Source: Rhodovulum sp. ES.010 (GTDB lineage Bacteria > Pseudomonadota > Alphaproteobacteria > Rhodobacterales > Rhodobacteraceae). From it: a DNA stretch of 64,000 bases. The position numbers and the translations under genes were made by a program. The stretch's first letter is position 1, and the number at the start of each line of letters is the position of its first letter. The stretch covers positions 1,808,001 to 1,872,000 of the forward strand of contig NZ_FSRS01000001.1 in the NCBI RefSeq assembly GCF_900142935.1, read 5' to 3'. Under the pieces are notes generated by a model, which made no database searches, was not told the origin of the DNA, and worked only from the letters and a program-made list of their open reading frames with translations. Shown piece by piece: positions 45,309 through 53,873 of the stretch.

Positions 45309-47960
45309 CTGTTCCCCGCCCGCGCGGGGATGAACCGGTCAGTGAAACGGAGTGCAGGACCGAGGCAAGCTGTTCCCCGCCCGCGCGGGGATGAACCGAT
45401 CTTCGCGTCGTAGCCGTAGCGCGCGCTCGTCTGTTCCCCGCCCGCGCGGGGATGAACCGGTCTGTTGGCGTTGTCGAGCGAACCGTGTCAACTGTTCCCC
45501 GCCCGCGCGGGGATGAACCGGGCTTCCCGTGCTTCGGCGGCCTCGACCTTTCCTGTTCCCCGCCCGCGCGGGGATGAACCGAGGCGGTCGCGCACTTCGT
45601 CGACGAGAGTGTCCTGTTCCCCGCCCGCGCGGGGATGAACCGCCTAGAATGGCGCATGATCTGCGAGACCTTCCCTGTTCCCCGCCCGCGCGGGGATGAA
45701 CCGAGGTGACACGATGATGGAGTTTGTTATGGAACCTGTTCCCCGCCCGCGCGGGGATGAACCGTTCATGTGGACAACCGGAAAATCTTCGAGGCCCTGT
45801 TCCCCGCCCGCGCGGGGATGAACCGCTCTTCGGGCGGGGTTCCGAACTCTACGTCCGCTGTTCCCCGCCCGCGCGGGGATGAACCGGTATAGAGCGCGGG
45901 AGGTTCGAGCCCAGTGGGCTGTTCCCCGCCCGCGCGGGGATGAACCGATCTGGATCGGCTGTTCGCCCGCGCGGTCCCGCTGTTCCCCGCCCGCGCGGGG
46001 ATGAACCGGCCCCGCAATCACTTAAACCGAACCAGCAAACCTGTTCCCCGCCCGCGCGGGGATGAACCGTGACCACCAGACGCGACACGATAATATCGCG
46101 CCTGTTCCCCGCCCGCGCGGGGATGAACCGACCCAATACCGCCGCGTGATGGACGCCCTGCGCTGTTCCCCGCCCGCGCGGGGATGAACCGGCAACCTGG
46201 TCCGCGCCAAGGTGGACGACGACCTGTTCCCCGCCCGCGCGGGGATGAACCGGACGACGTGGTCCGCCTGCACCGGATGCACCCCTGTTCCCCGCCCGCG
46301 CGGGGATGAACCGGTGCTGCGCTCGCTGCAGCAGGGGGCGCTGCTCTGTTCCCCGCCCGCGCGGGGATGAACCGCGGTCCTTCTATGGGGGCCAGTGGCG
46401 ACCGTGCTGTTCCCCGCCCGCGCGGGGATGAACCGCAAATGCGCGCCGACTGGACGCGGTTTCGGATCTGTTCCCCGCCCGCGCGGGGATGAACCGGCGC
46501 TGACCACGCCCGACAGGTTCCTGGCCGCCTGTTCCCCGCCCGCGCGGGGATGAACCGCCGCAGGCGCAGACCTGCCGGCAGGCTGCCCTCTGTTCCCCGC
46601 CCGCGCGGGGATGAACCGGCCTGGGCCGCTGCAGGTCGAGCGCGCGCTGTCTGTTCCCCGCCCGCGCGGGGATGAACCGGCGCAGCCGGCGCGCCACGCG
46701 GTCTGGATGGTCTGTTCCCCGCCCGCGCGGGGATGAACCGACGTCGGACGCCGGGTCGGCGACCTGCGCCTCCTGTTCCCCGCCCGCGCGGGGATGAACC
46801 GCGCGCAAAGCCCCGGCGTGGACCGCCAGAAGGCTGTTCCCCGCCCGCGCGGGGATGAACCGACGTGCAGCATGCGCTGGACGGTGTGCTTGTCCTGTTC
46901 CCCGCCCGCGCGGGGATGAACCGGTGCGGCGCAGGTCGCGGAACTGGAGCGTGGCCTGTTCCCCGCCCGCGCGGGGATGAACCGAGCCACGCGGCCGTCG
47001 GTCAGGAGGCTCACCCCTGTTCCCCGCCCGCGCGGGGATGAACCGGTCAACCGCGTGCAGGTGTTCCTGCGGGCGTCCTGTTCCCCGCCCGCGCGGGGAT
47101 GAACCGGCGCGGTGCTTCCGAAACTTGAATTGCGGGTGCTGTTCCCCGCCCGCGCGGGGATGAACCGCGCGCGCTCGCGCGCTTCCACGCGCTTGGTCGC
47201 TGTTCCCCGCCCGCGCGGGGATGAACCGCTATATGTCCACGGATGGGGACAGTTCGGTCTCTGTTCCCCGCCCGCGCGGGGATGAACCGTTGAAACCGAG
47301 TTGCCCCGGCGCCGTGAGGCTCTGTTCCCCGCCCGCGCGGGGATGAACCGGCGGACTTTTCCGATGATCCGGGGCCGATGGGCTGTTCCCCGCCCGCGCG
47401 GGGATGAACCGTCTTCGGGATCGGTGGGATTGAGACGGCAAAACTGTTCCCCGCCCGCGCGGGGATGAACCGCTAGGCCCCATTGCGGCCCGAGGGGCAC
47501 GCGGCTGTTCCCCGCCCGCGCGGGGATGAACCGGCCGGCGTGACCGCCGACCAGATCGCCGCGATCTGTTCCCCGCCCGCGCGGGGATGAACCGGGTTGA
47601 GCGCAGGGAAATACGCCCGCAAGTCCCTGTTCCCCGCCCGCGCGGGGATAAACCGGACCCCTGATGGCCGCCAACCCCTACACCTTCCTGTTCCCCGCCC
47701 GCGCGGGGATGAACCGTCGCCGTCGCGGTCCAGGTCCAGCCCGAGCTGCTGTTCCCCGCCCGCGCGGGGATGAACCGCGCACGCTCTCGGTGCTCTGGTC
47801 GGTTTCGATCTGTTCCCCGCCCGCGCGGGGATGAACCGTCACGCTTCTCGATCTTTCCGCGGCGGTAGTACTGTTCCCCGCCCGCGCGGGGATGAACCGG
47901 CGTCTACGCGGTGCCGTCCGAGATCTTCATTCTGTTCCCCGCCCGCGCGGGGATGAACCG
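45309..47960 (+). CRISPR. Type I-E CRISPR array, 44 repeats and 43 spacers
   Basis: The repeats are 29 bp, beginning CTGTTCCCCGCC and ending GGGGATGAACCG, with a GC-rich hairpin. The first starts at 45309 and the 44th at 47932; the difference is exactly 43 x 61, and every position checked fits 29 + 32. All intact repeats look identical except the 39th (47627-47655), which has ATAAACCG at its end. Spacers are all 32 bp and, by eye, different from each other. The large array suggests long active adaptation. Reading frames that run across the array on the minus strand are repeat artefacts. Confidence 0.97.
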
Positions 47961-48139
47961 ACGCTACATCCGTGTCGATCCGGACATGGCACTTTATGTC
48001 GTATTCGAGATCGGCCAGCATCGGCCAGCGTTGGTGGGAGGCGACGACGGCCCATCCGACGCAGGACAGGAAGGGCCTAGCGGTCGTCGAGGGGATCGAC
48101 AGGCGCCGCGGCGGCAAGCTGATCTGGAAACGAAAATGA
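47961..48139 (+). pseudogene. Fragment of a Mu-like phage minor head protein, C-terminal end
   Basis: Directly after repeat 44 a frame reads RYIRVDPDMALYVVFEIGQ and, in the next frame, QRWWEATTAHPTQDRKGLAV through GGKLIWKRK to a stop at 48137-48139. The two frames meet at a tandem 10-bp duplication, ATCGGCCAGC (48010-48019 and 48020-48029), which explains the frameshift; with one unit removed the frame is continuous. The pattern (RRY...VFE...WW) resembles the C-terminal nuclease-like extension of Mu-type minor head proteins. This family call is tentative, but the position just upstream of a Mu gpG-like gene supports it. Confidence 0.45.
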
Positions 48140-48242
48140 CGGCCGGGGTGATCCGACCGCCATGCCAGGTCCCTAGCAGGAGCATCACCGCTCTTCGGGT
48201 TCCCGGACATGATGAATATAGGCGTTTCAGCGGGGGTTATCA

Positions 48243-48495
48243 ATGACCGGCGTCACGATGACCGTCACGCTCGAGGACCGTGAGGCACGGGAGAAGCTGC
48301 GCGCCCTGGTCGACCGGATGGAGCGCCCGGAAGGGTTCTACAAGCTGGTGGGCGATGCCATCGTCAATTCGACGAAGGAGAACTTCCAGTCGGAATCGGC
48401 CCCCGACGGCACGCCCTGGACGCCGCACGCGCCCTCGACCATCCGCCAGCGCATCCGGCGCGGCCAGGTGCCGATCACCAAGCTGCGCACCAACC
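48243..48495 (+). pseudogene. Mu gpG-like phage virion morphogenesis protein, N-terminal fragment inside the CRISPR array
   Basis: The frame from ATG 48243 encodes about 84 residues, including EKLRALVDRMERPEGFYKLV, GDAIVNSTKENFQ and APDGTPWTPHAPSTIRQR. The APDGxPWxP motif is the signature of the phage virion morphogenesis (tail completion, Mu gpG) family. The frame is cut by a CRISPR repeat at 48496, so the protein lacks its C-terminal half. It is not a working gene but phage DNA lodged between two repeats. Confidence 0.75.
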
Positions 48496-48580
48496 CTGTT
48501 CCCCGCCCGCGCGGGGATTAACCGATCCTCGTCAACATGGCCGACGACCAAACAGCCTGTTCCCCGCCCGCGCGGGGATG
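48496..48580 (+). CRISPR. Detached distal CRISPR unit: variant repeat, one spacer, truncated repeat
   Basis: A repeat at 48496-48524 differs from the consensus only near its end (GGGGATTAACCG). It is followed by a 32-bp spacer (48525-48556) and a second repeat that stops after 24 bases at 48580, continuing into unrelated sequence. The unit lies 535 bp beyond the last regular repeat and about 870 bp from tnsA. Confidence 0.9.
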
Positions 48581-48835
48581 TCCGGGCGCGCAGGTTTGCA
48601 AGGTAGTCGCGCGTGTCGGCCTACGGTCAACGGGCCGTTGCCGGGGATCAGGCGAACGGCCTCCAGCGCTTCGATCGCGGCAAAGGCCTCGAGCCATGCC
48701 GTGCTGTCGGAGAACTCCATGACACCGAGGAGGCGGCCGACATAGACGATGTCGCCGGTGGAGACGATGCGCGCGTCCGGCAACCAGACGAAGCTGTCGC
48801 CTGACGTATGCGCTGCTCCGGCGCCGCGCATGGCC
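48581..48835 (-). pseudogene. Metallo-beta-lactamase fold hydrolase fragment fused to the array end
   Basis: The minus strand encodes HTSGDSFVWLPDARIVSTGD, VGRLLGVMEFSDS, WLEAFAAIEALEAV and LIPGNGPL, typical of an MBL-fold hydrolase (HxxGD and PGxG regions). The next expected block, TRDYLANLRARTS, is present but in another frame. Homology begins abruptly at about 48835 and ends at the truncated repeat. N-terminal HxHxDH metal site is missing, so it is a dead fragment. Confidence 0.7.
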
Positions 48836-49451
48836 AGTACTGCGGCGAGACTCGGCTTGGGCAGACGAAACCCCGAAAAAAGTTTCAATTCAGATCAGTG
48901 ACTTGCCGGATAATTACGATTAACGCCCGGAGAATCTTTCTGGTGCAAGGGAGCAGAAACAACATCCTGCCTGGCCGCGTGATGGCGCGGTTCGCGACTA
49001 CGACATCAAGTACAGCAAGGATCGGCCCGGCCTCGAAGATGCGATCCCGGGTTCCGGTCGCGAAGGACGGAGACCAAGACCCATGGATAAGAAGACCACC
49101 TCCCTCGGTCGCATGCCGCATGCCATCGGCGCGCCGCGTCATGGCCACCGCCGGTTCTCGCGCGAGATCGAGAATTTCTTTCGGGCGAAAGAGAACGGCC
49201 AATATCCTCTGCACAACAGGCTGTCGCGTGCCGCGAGCCGAGCGGACAGGCGGCGGTACCGCCGCGCGACGCCGAGGGCGCTGTAAGAACGGCTGAACCA
49301 GACAGGATCCCCACACCACTCTTCCCGCGAGGCGGGACCTTCGATCCGGCCCCGCCTCGGCCCAGACCCTGAACCGGACGCCCCCAGTCCGATGGACCGC
49401 CGCATCCTGCCGGTGCGGTGAATGGCGTCCCTGTACCTGAAGAAAAGTCCC
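48836..49451. other. Region upstream of tnsA (element 1)
   Basis: This interval holds the promoter region for tnsAB and perhaps one small gene: a frame at 49083-49286 (+) of 67 residues starting MDKKTTSLGRMPHAI, arginine-rich with FSREIENFFRAKENGQYPLH. Its ribosome site is weak and no family is recognised, so I do not list it separately (about 0.3 confidence that it is real). The segment 48880-48960 is AT-richer. I find no ATGGGC-type repeats here, so no transposon end is evident. Confidence 0.4.
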
Positions 49452-50114
49452 ATGCTTGATTTCCATAGCAGTCTGACGCTGCCTGCCCCGTCCCGGGCCG
49501 ACCGCGATGTCGCCAATGCCTCGAAGGGGCACTGCACGGCTTTCGCGGTGCTCGGAGAAGGCGCCGGGATCCGCGTCAAGGCCGAGTCCCACCTCGAGTT
49601 CTGTCACCTGTTGCTTCTGAATGCCCGCGAGGATGTCGTCGATCTCCGCGAGCAGGTCCGCTTCCGGCACCGCCGCATCGAGCATGTCTTCGACATCGTC
49701 GCGACCCTGGCGACGGGCAAGACCATCGGCTTCACGGTCAAACCCGAGATCCGCCTGTTGTCCGGGCGGTTTCTCGAAAAGATGGGGCTGGTCACCTGGC
49801 ATGCGCGCAAGCAGGATTTCGTCGACGAGGTCAGGCTCCTGACCGAGGCCGATATCGACCCGGTCGACCTTCACAACGCGAAGATCCTGGCCGCGGTCAG
49901 GCGGCCCGATCCGGATGCCGAACACGTCGCCCGCGCCGTCGCATCCGGCCTTGTCGGGGGCCGCTCCCTGCAAGATCTCACCGTGGCCACCGGCCTGCAC
50001 GCCCGCGGCTACCGCGCGCTTCTGCGCCTGGTGCGCGCCGGCGTGCTTCGCACCGTCCGGCATGAACCCATCACCCCGAAAACACTGGTCTGCTGGAAAG
50101 GAGACTCCGAATGA
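49452..50114 (+). CDS. tnsA: TnsA-like transposon endonuclease (element 1)
   Basis: The 220-residue protein has PSRADRDVANASKGHCTAF near the start (shared with the second TnsA), then ESHLEFCHLLLLNA and EHVFDIVATLATGKTIGFTVKPE. These supply the catalytic glutamate, aspartate and lysine of the TnsA restriction-like fold. The usual glutamine two residues before the lysine is threonine here. The C-terminus has a helix-turn-helix-like LQDLTVATGLHARGYRALLRLV. TnsA cuts the 5' transposon ends so that, with TnsB, cut-and-paste movement results. I place the start at 49452 because the alignment with the second copy begins there. The stop overlaps tnsB by ATGA. Confidence 0.85.
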   Translation: MLDFHSSLTLPAPSRADRDVANASKGHCTAFAVLGEGAGIRVKAESHLEFCHLLLLNAREDVVDLREQVRFRHRRIEHVFDIVATLATGKTIGFTVKPEIRLLSGRFLEKMGLVTWHARKQDFVDEVRLLTEADIDPVDLHNAKILAAVRRPDPDAEHVARAVASGLVGGRSLQDLTVATGLHARGYRALLRLVRAGVLRTVRHEPITPKTLVCWKGDSE

Positions 50115-52339
50115 GCCTGGATTTCGACCGCCGTTTCCCCCGCTTCCAGATCGGTCGCGAGGACCGCGTGACGATCGACGGTCAGGCGTTCCGTCTCGGT
50201 TACATGATGCAAGACGCCTATGCCCTGGTCCCTGCCGAGGGCGAGGGTGCGGCCCAGGTTTTCGAGTTCGGGCATCTGAACCGGCTCAACGCCGCCGGCA
50301 AGGTCCGGCACGAGATCGAGCATTTCCTGCCGAAAGAGCTGCGCACCCGGCGCCAGCCCAGCGGTGGAACAGGGTCCTCGCTGGCCACGCTGACACCCGG
50401 GCAGCGCGCGCGGATCGACCAGCGGTACGCCCTGGTCGAAGCGTTCAACGAGGTCCGCGCCGAGGGCGTGATGCAGATGACCGACGCCTCCATCGAGGCG
50501 CATATGGACGATATCTGCCGGCGTGCATCCGCGTATCTGGCCGACCAGGTCGACCCGGAGCTTGAATGGCGCAAGCAGCAAGCCGCAGCGGGCAAGGGTC
50601 GGAAGCCCAAAGGTGGTGGAACCCTTCAGATGGTTGCTCCCGTACATCCGACCACGCTTCGGCGCTGGGTGGCCCGCGTCGCAAAATCCGGCAAGGCGGG
50701 ACTGATCGATCGGTTCTCGAATCGCGGCAACCGGACGAGCTATTTCACCGCCGAAGAGAACGCCCTGCTCGGGAAGACCGTTCGGGAAAGCTACCTGACC
50801 CTCAACCGAGCGCCGATGTCGAAGACCGTGACCGACGTCCAGCGCGCGTTCAGGAAGGAGAATGCCGACCGCTTGGCCGACGGGCGCCCGCCGCTCCGCG
50901 TTCCCAGCCGCGAGGCCGTGCGCCAGTGCATCAAGTCGTTCAGCCGCTTCGAGGTGCTCGTGTCCCGCTACGGCGAACAGGAGGCGATGAAAAGACTTCG
51001 GCCGGTCGGGCGTGGGCTCGAGGTCTCCCGCCCGTTCGAACGGGTCGAGATCGACGAGTGGAAGATCGATCTCGTGACGATCATGGCCAAGGCGGGAATG
51101 CGCGAGTATTACACCGAGGAAGAGCTCAAGGATCTCGGCCTCGATGACGGCAAAGGCCGCTGGTGGCTGGTGGCCGCGATCGATTGCCGGACGAAGCTCA
51201 TCGTGGGCATGACGCTGACGCGGAATCCCAAGACCAGCGCCGCCGCCCAGTGCCTGCGCATGGTGGTCAGCGACAAGGGCCGGTTCGCGAACGCCGCGGG
51301 TGCACAGGTCGCGTGGAACCAGTTCGCGACGCCGGAGCTGCTGGTGTCCGACAACGGCGCGGCGTTCAAATCGACCGCATTCACCGACACCTGCGCGACG
51401 CTCGATATCACGCTGGAACGGACGATCGCGGGTCTTCCCGGCATGCGCGGACATATCGAAAGGGTGTTCCAGACGGCGGCCACGCGGCTCCTGCCGATGC
51501 TGAACGGTCGTACCTTCGGCGATGTCGCCACGCGGGGGGATCACCCGGCCGAAGCGCGCGCCTGCCTGGACACCGAGGACCTGTGCTATTCCCTGGTGCG
51601 CTGGATCGTCGACGTCTATCACAACACGCCGCACGAGGGGCTCGGCGTCCGCACGCCGCTCCAGCAGTGGGAAAGCGATCTGATGGATGGCAATTTCCCG
51701 CTCCGGGCTGCGCCGGAGATGCGCACGAAGCGCTGCGCCTTCGGCCTTCGTCTGAACCGGCGCCTCACCCGCGAAGGGCTTCGGGTGCTCGGCGTCCGCT
51801 ACCATCACGAGGCGCTCGCCGCCACGGTCATCGAGGGTGGCCACAAGACCGTCGAGCTTCGCTGGGATCCGGAGGATCTCGGCGCCGTCGAGGTCGTGAT
51901 CGATGGGCAGGCGCACGAGGCCCGCGCCGTTCATGACGGCTTCGACGGGGTGGATGCCCACACCTGGATCGCGGCACGGCGGGCGCTGCGGGCGAAATCG
52001 GCCTCCCGCAAGGCCTGGGAAGAAGAGGTCGTGTTCCGCGCGCTCGATGACATCGAGGCGTTGAATACGCGCAAGCAGCTGCAGTACGGCCTGGTCGACA
52101 AGCCGATCACCGCCGAGCGCCTGAAGCATCTCGAGGAAAGCCTCTTCGCGGGGTTCCATATCACCGGCAACACCCCCAAGACCCGCACACCGCTCGATGG
52201 CGTTGGCCGGGTGATCGAACCCCGCGCCCCGGAAGAGGAGCCGCAGGCGTCGATCGCGCAGACACCGGACGCACCACGTCCCGCGCGGCCGCGGAGTTCC
52301 AATTCCTGGACGATCCGCAAGCCCGGAAGCCCAGGTTAG
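50111..52339 (+). CDS. tnsB: TnsB/TniA-like DDE transposase (element 1)
   Basis: The 742-residue transposase has N-terminal DNA-binding domains (about 1-260). An RNase H-type catalytic core follows, with the first Asp in RVEIDEWKIDLVTI (about 311), the second Asp in ELLVSDNGAAFKS (about 413) and the Glu in RGHIERVFQTA (about 450). Then come YHNTPHEGL and a Mu-type beta-barrel C-terminal domain and basic tail. TnsB binds the transposon ends and joins the 3' ends to target DNA. It is co-translated with tnsA and ends with its own terminator. In this window it lacks adjacent tnsC and tniQ; the copies at 25950-28778 are the best candidates for its partners. Confidence 0.9.
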   Translation: MSLDFDRRFPRFQIGREDRVTIDGQAFRLGYMMQDAYALVPAEGEGAAQVFEFGHLNRLNAAGKVRHEIEHFLPKELRTRRQPSGGTGSSLATLTPGQRARIDQRYALVEAFNEVRAEGVMQMTDASIEAHMDDICRRASAYLADQVDPELEWRKQQAAAGKGRKPKGGGTLQMVAPVHPTTLRRWVARVAKSGKAGLIDRFSNRGNRTSYFTAEENALLGKTVRESYLTLNRAPMSKTVTDVQRAFRKENADRLADGRPPLRVPSREAVRQCIKSFSRFEVLVSRYGEQEAMKRLRPVGRGLEVSRPFERVEIDEWKIDLVTIMAKAGMREYYTEEELKDLGLDDGKGRWWLVAAIDCRTKLIVGMTLTRNPKTSAAAQCLRMVVSDKGRFANAAGAQVAWNQFATPELLVSDNGAAFKSTAFTDTCATLDITLERTIAGLPGMRGHIERVFQTAATRLLPMLNGRTFGDVATRGDHPAEARACLDTEDLCYSLVRWIVDVYHNTPHEGLGVRTPLQQWESDLMDGNFPLRAAPEMRTKRCAFGLRLNRRLTREGLRVLGVRYHHEALAATVIEGGHKTVELRWDPEDLGAVEVVIDGQAHEARAVHDGFDGVDAHTWIAARRALRAKSASRKAWEEEVVFRALDDIEALNTRKQLQYGLVDKPITAERLKHLEESLFAGFHITGNTPKTRTPLDGVGRVIEPRAPEEEPQASIAQTPDAPRPARPRSSNSWTIRKPGSPG

Positions 52340-52409
52340 GACCTTGGACCAAGGTTGATCCCGCCCAGGATGTCCGGAGACGTTCGGGCAGGCATATGAA
52401 CCCCGTTCG

Positions 52410-52441
52410 ATCCGGCCCCATCAAGGGGCCGGATTTTTTTT
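52410..52441 (+). terminator. Rho-independent terminator of tnsAB (element 1)
   Basis: ATCCGGCCCC (52410-52419) and GGGGCCGGAT (52425-52434) form a perfect 10-bp stem with a 5-nt loop, followed by eight T residues, 70 bp after the tnsB stop. Confidence 0.95.
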
Positions 52442-52480
52442 GATCAGAAGCGTCGCCAGCGACGGGTTTCGCTGTGTTGA

Positions 52481-52870
52481 TCAGGTCCCCTTACCGCGAA
52501 AGACACGACCCGCCTGGGCAAGGCGCGTTCGGATTCCTAGCAGCATCTTCATCCGCTCATGCGCACCCTCCGGAGCCCACGGATCCAGACAATAGACATC
52601 ACGACCAGGCTGAAGCTCCACGCGATGTCCCAATCGTTCCAGCAAGCCTGTGGCTTCTGCCCGGATTGCCCTTCGTCTCGGCGTATCATGATCTACACCG
52701 TAGACCACCAGAAAGGCGAAATTCGGCGGCCCGTAGTGGCACTGAGCGCAAAACCCCAGGTCGAGATCCGGATGCCGCGCTTGCATCTCCACTTGCACAA
52801 GGGACAGGTCCTCGACGCGCGTGTCCTGCGCGGTGGCATTTCGATGGTTTGGGGAAGTATGGTCGTTCAT
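52481..52870 (-). CDS. Hypothetical protein, 129 residues
   Basis: Reads MNDHTSPNHRNATAQDTRVE and continues with LSLVQVEMQARHPDLDLGFC, AQCHYGPPNFAFLVVYGVDHD and LLERLGHRVELQPGRDVYCLD. The coding pattern is good and a ribosome site precedes the ATG at 52870. No family recognised; CAQCH might suggest metal binding but there is only one such pair. It lies between tnsB (convergent) and another small gene on the same strand, a typical place for transposon accessory genes. It may be co-transcribed with the gene at 53237-53677. Confidence 0.55.
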   Translation of the reverse strand: MNDHTSPNHRNATAQDTRVEDLSLVQVEMQARHPDLDLGFCAQCHYGPPNFAFLVVYGVDHDTPRRRAIRAEATGLLERLGHRVELQPGRDVYCLDPWAPEGAHERMKMLLGIRTRLAQAGRVFRGKGT

Positions 52871-53236
52871 CGTCACACCTTGGCGATTTCCATGGAAGCA
52901 AACGGCGGCCAATCAGGCTGAGCCGCCGTACGGACGGCGGTTCTCGGCTGGCAGGCGGTAAAGAGGTCCGGCATGGGATCACCGCTCCGGCGATGGCGTC
53001 TTCGGGCCTTGCCCGAAAGAGCCCGCATCCGTTCCGGATCTCGATGAACGACACCGCACCACGAGAACGAAGGGCCGCCGGTCTGCCGCACGGGCTGGAA
53101 ACAGGGCCCGATGAAGCTCGGAGAATTCTAACCCCAGCCGGCCTGCCGCAAGTGTCACGGGCCTGGAGGGTATGCTCACCGACCTTCGCCTTGAACGAAA
53201 GGGAGGGCGGCCGCGGTCATGCCGCGGCCGCCGGTG
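52871..53236. other. Gap between two small minus-strand genes
   Basis: A 33-residue frame beginning MPDLFTACQPRTAV (minus strand, ending 52873) has GGAG nine bases upstream and its stop lies 2 nt from the next start, so a coupled leader peptide is possible. Nothing else recognised apart from the terminator at its right end. Confidence 0.3.
53206..53232 (-). terminator. Terminator-like hairpin after the 53237 gene
   Basis: GGCGGCCGCGG (53206-53216), loop TCATG and CCGCGGCCGCC (53222-53232) form a perfect 11-bp stem, 4 bp beyond the stop codon. On the minus strand it is followed by a pyrimidine-rich CTCCCTTTC, so termination is plausible though the T-run is short. Confidence 0.6.
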
Positions 53237-53677
53237 TCAGGTGGATTGGAGGCGGTCGAACACCTGCTGGGCGTCGATCAGAGCATGTGCATGCAGGATC
53301 TTTTCGGCCGGGCCAGACAAGCGATCCAGAACCTTCGCCAGCGCAAGGCCCAGGTCTGTCCGCGAGCGTACAAGCCGATCGTCGAAGAGCGGTTCATCGC
53401 CGATGGCGCCAACCTCGACCGTGGCGATACGCCACTCCGTCTCGCGCTCGAGGTTCGAGGCCAGATCATCGAGGAGGCTCTCGAGATCCTGGCGGAGCCG
53501 TTTGGTGAAGACGTCGCCCTCCAGGAACGCCGCCCTGCAATCGTGCACCATGCGATGCCGGTGGCGGGGCAACAGCTCCAGCAGGTCATCGAAGACCCTC
53601 CAGGATTGCCGCGCCTCTCGGATCGCGGTGGCGATATGGATTTCCGGGCCCGGGACCGGGGTATTCGGGTGGAACAT
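53237..53677 (-). CDS. Hypothetical transposon-associated protein, 146 residues
   Basis: Starts MFHPNTPVPGPEIHIATAIR with GAGGA at good spacing. The rest is helical with LLELLPRHRHRMVHDCRAAF, FTKRLRQDLESLLDDLASNL and LGLALAKVLDRLSGPAEKIL. The opening MFHPN and overall size recall the accessory gene at 61008-61409 (MFDPFN), but similarity is too weak by eye to call homology. Its position between the two Tn7-like units suggests it belongs to one of them. Function unknown. Confidence 0.6.
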   Translation of the reverse strand: MFHPNTPVPGPEIHIATAIREARQSWRVFDDLLELLPRHRHRMVHDCRAAFLEGDVFTKRLRQDLESLLDDLASNLERETEWRIATVEVGAIGDEPLFDDRLVRSRTDLGLALAKVLDRLSGPAEKILHAHALIDAQQVFDRLQST

Positions 53678-53770
53678 GATGTGGTCCTCTTCTTGTGCTG
53701 CAGCGATCCGTGCTGCGTCAAATCGGACCCGGAAGGTGTGATGTGATATCGGTCTCTCTTGGGGCGCGGT

Positions 53771-53815
53771 CTCCTTTTCCCGGGGGCTTCGGAAGAAAAG
53801 CCCCGGGAAAAGGAG
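53771..53815. repeat. Long near-perfect inverted repeat
   Basis: CTCCTTTTCCCGGGG (53771-53785) pairs with CCCCGGGAAAAGGAG (53801-53815); with the adjacent CTT/AAG the stem reaches about 18 bp with one bulged G. It lies 94 bp upstream of the 53677 start on the minus strand and beyond the end of tniQ. It could be a bidirectional terminator or part of the transposon end region. Confidence 0.6.
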
Positions 53816-53873
53816 GCCAGGACGGCCGAGAGGGACCCGAAAGCGGGCCCCTCAGGTGGGTTTCGCGCAACCC

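Noticed and set aside
46022..47674. 550-residue minus-strand frame with regularly repeated GSSPRGRG and RFIPARAGN motifs
   Set aside because: It is the translation of CRISPR repeats and spacers, not a repeat protein.
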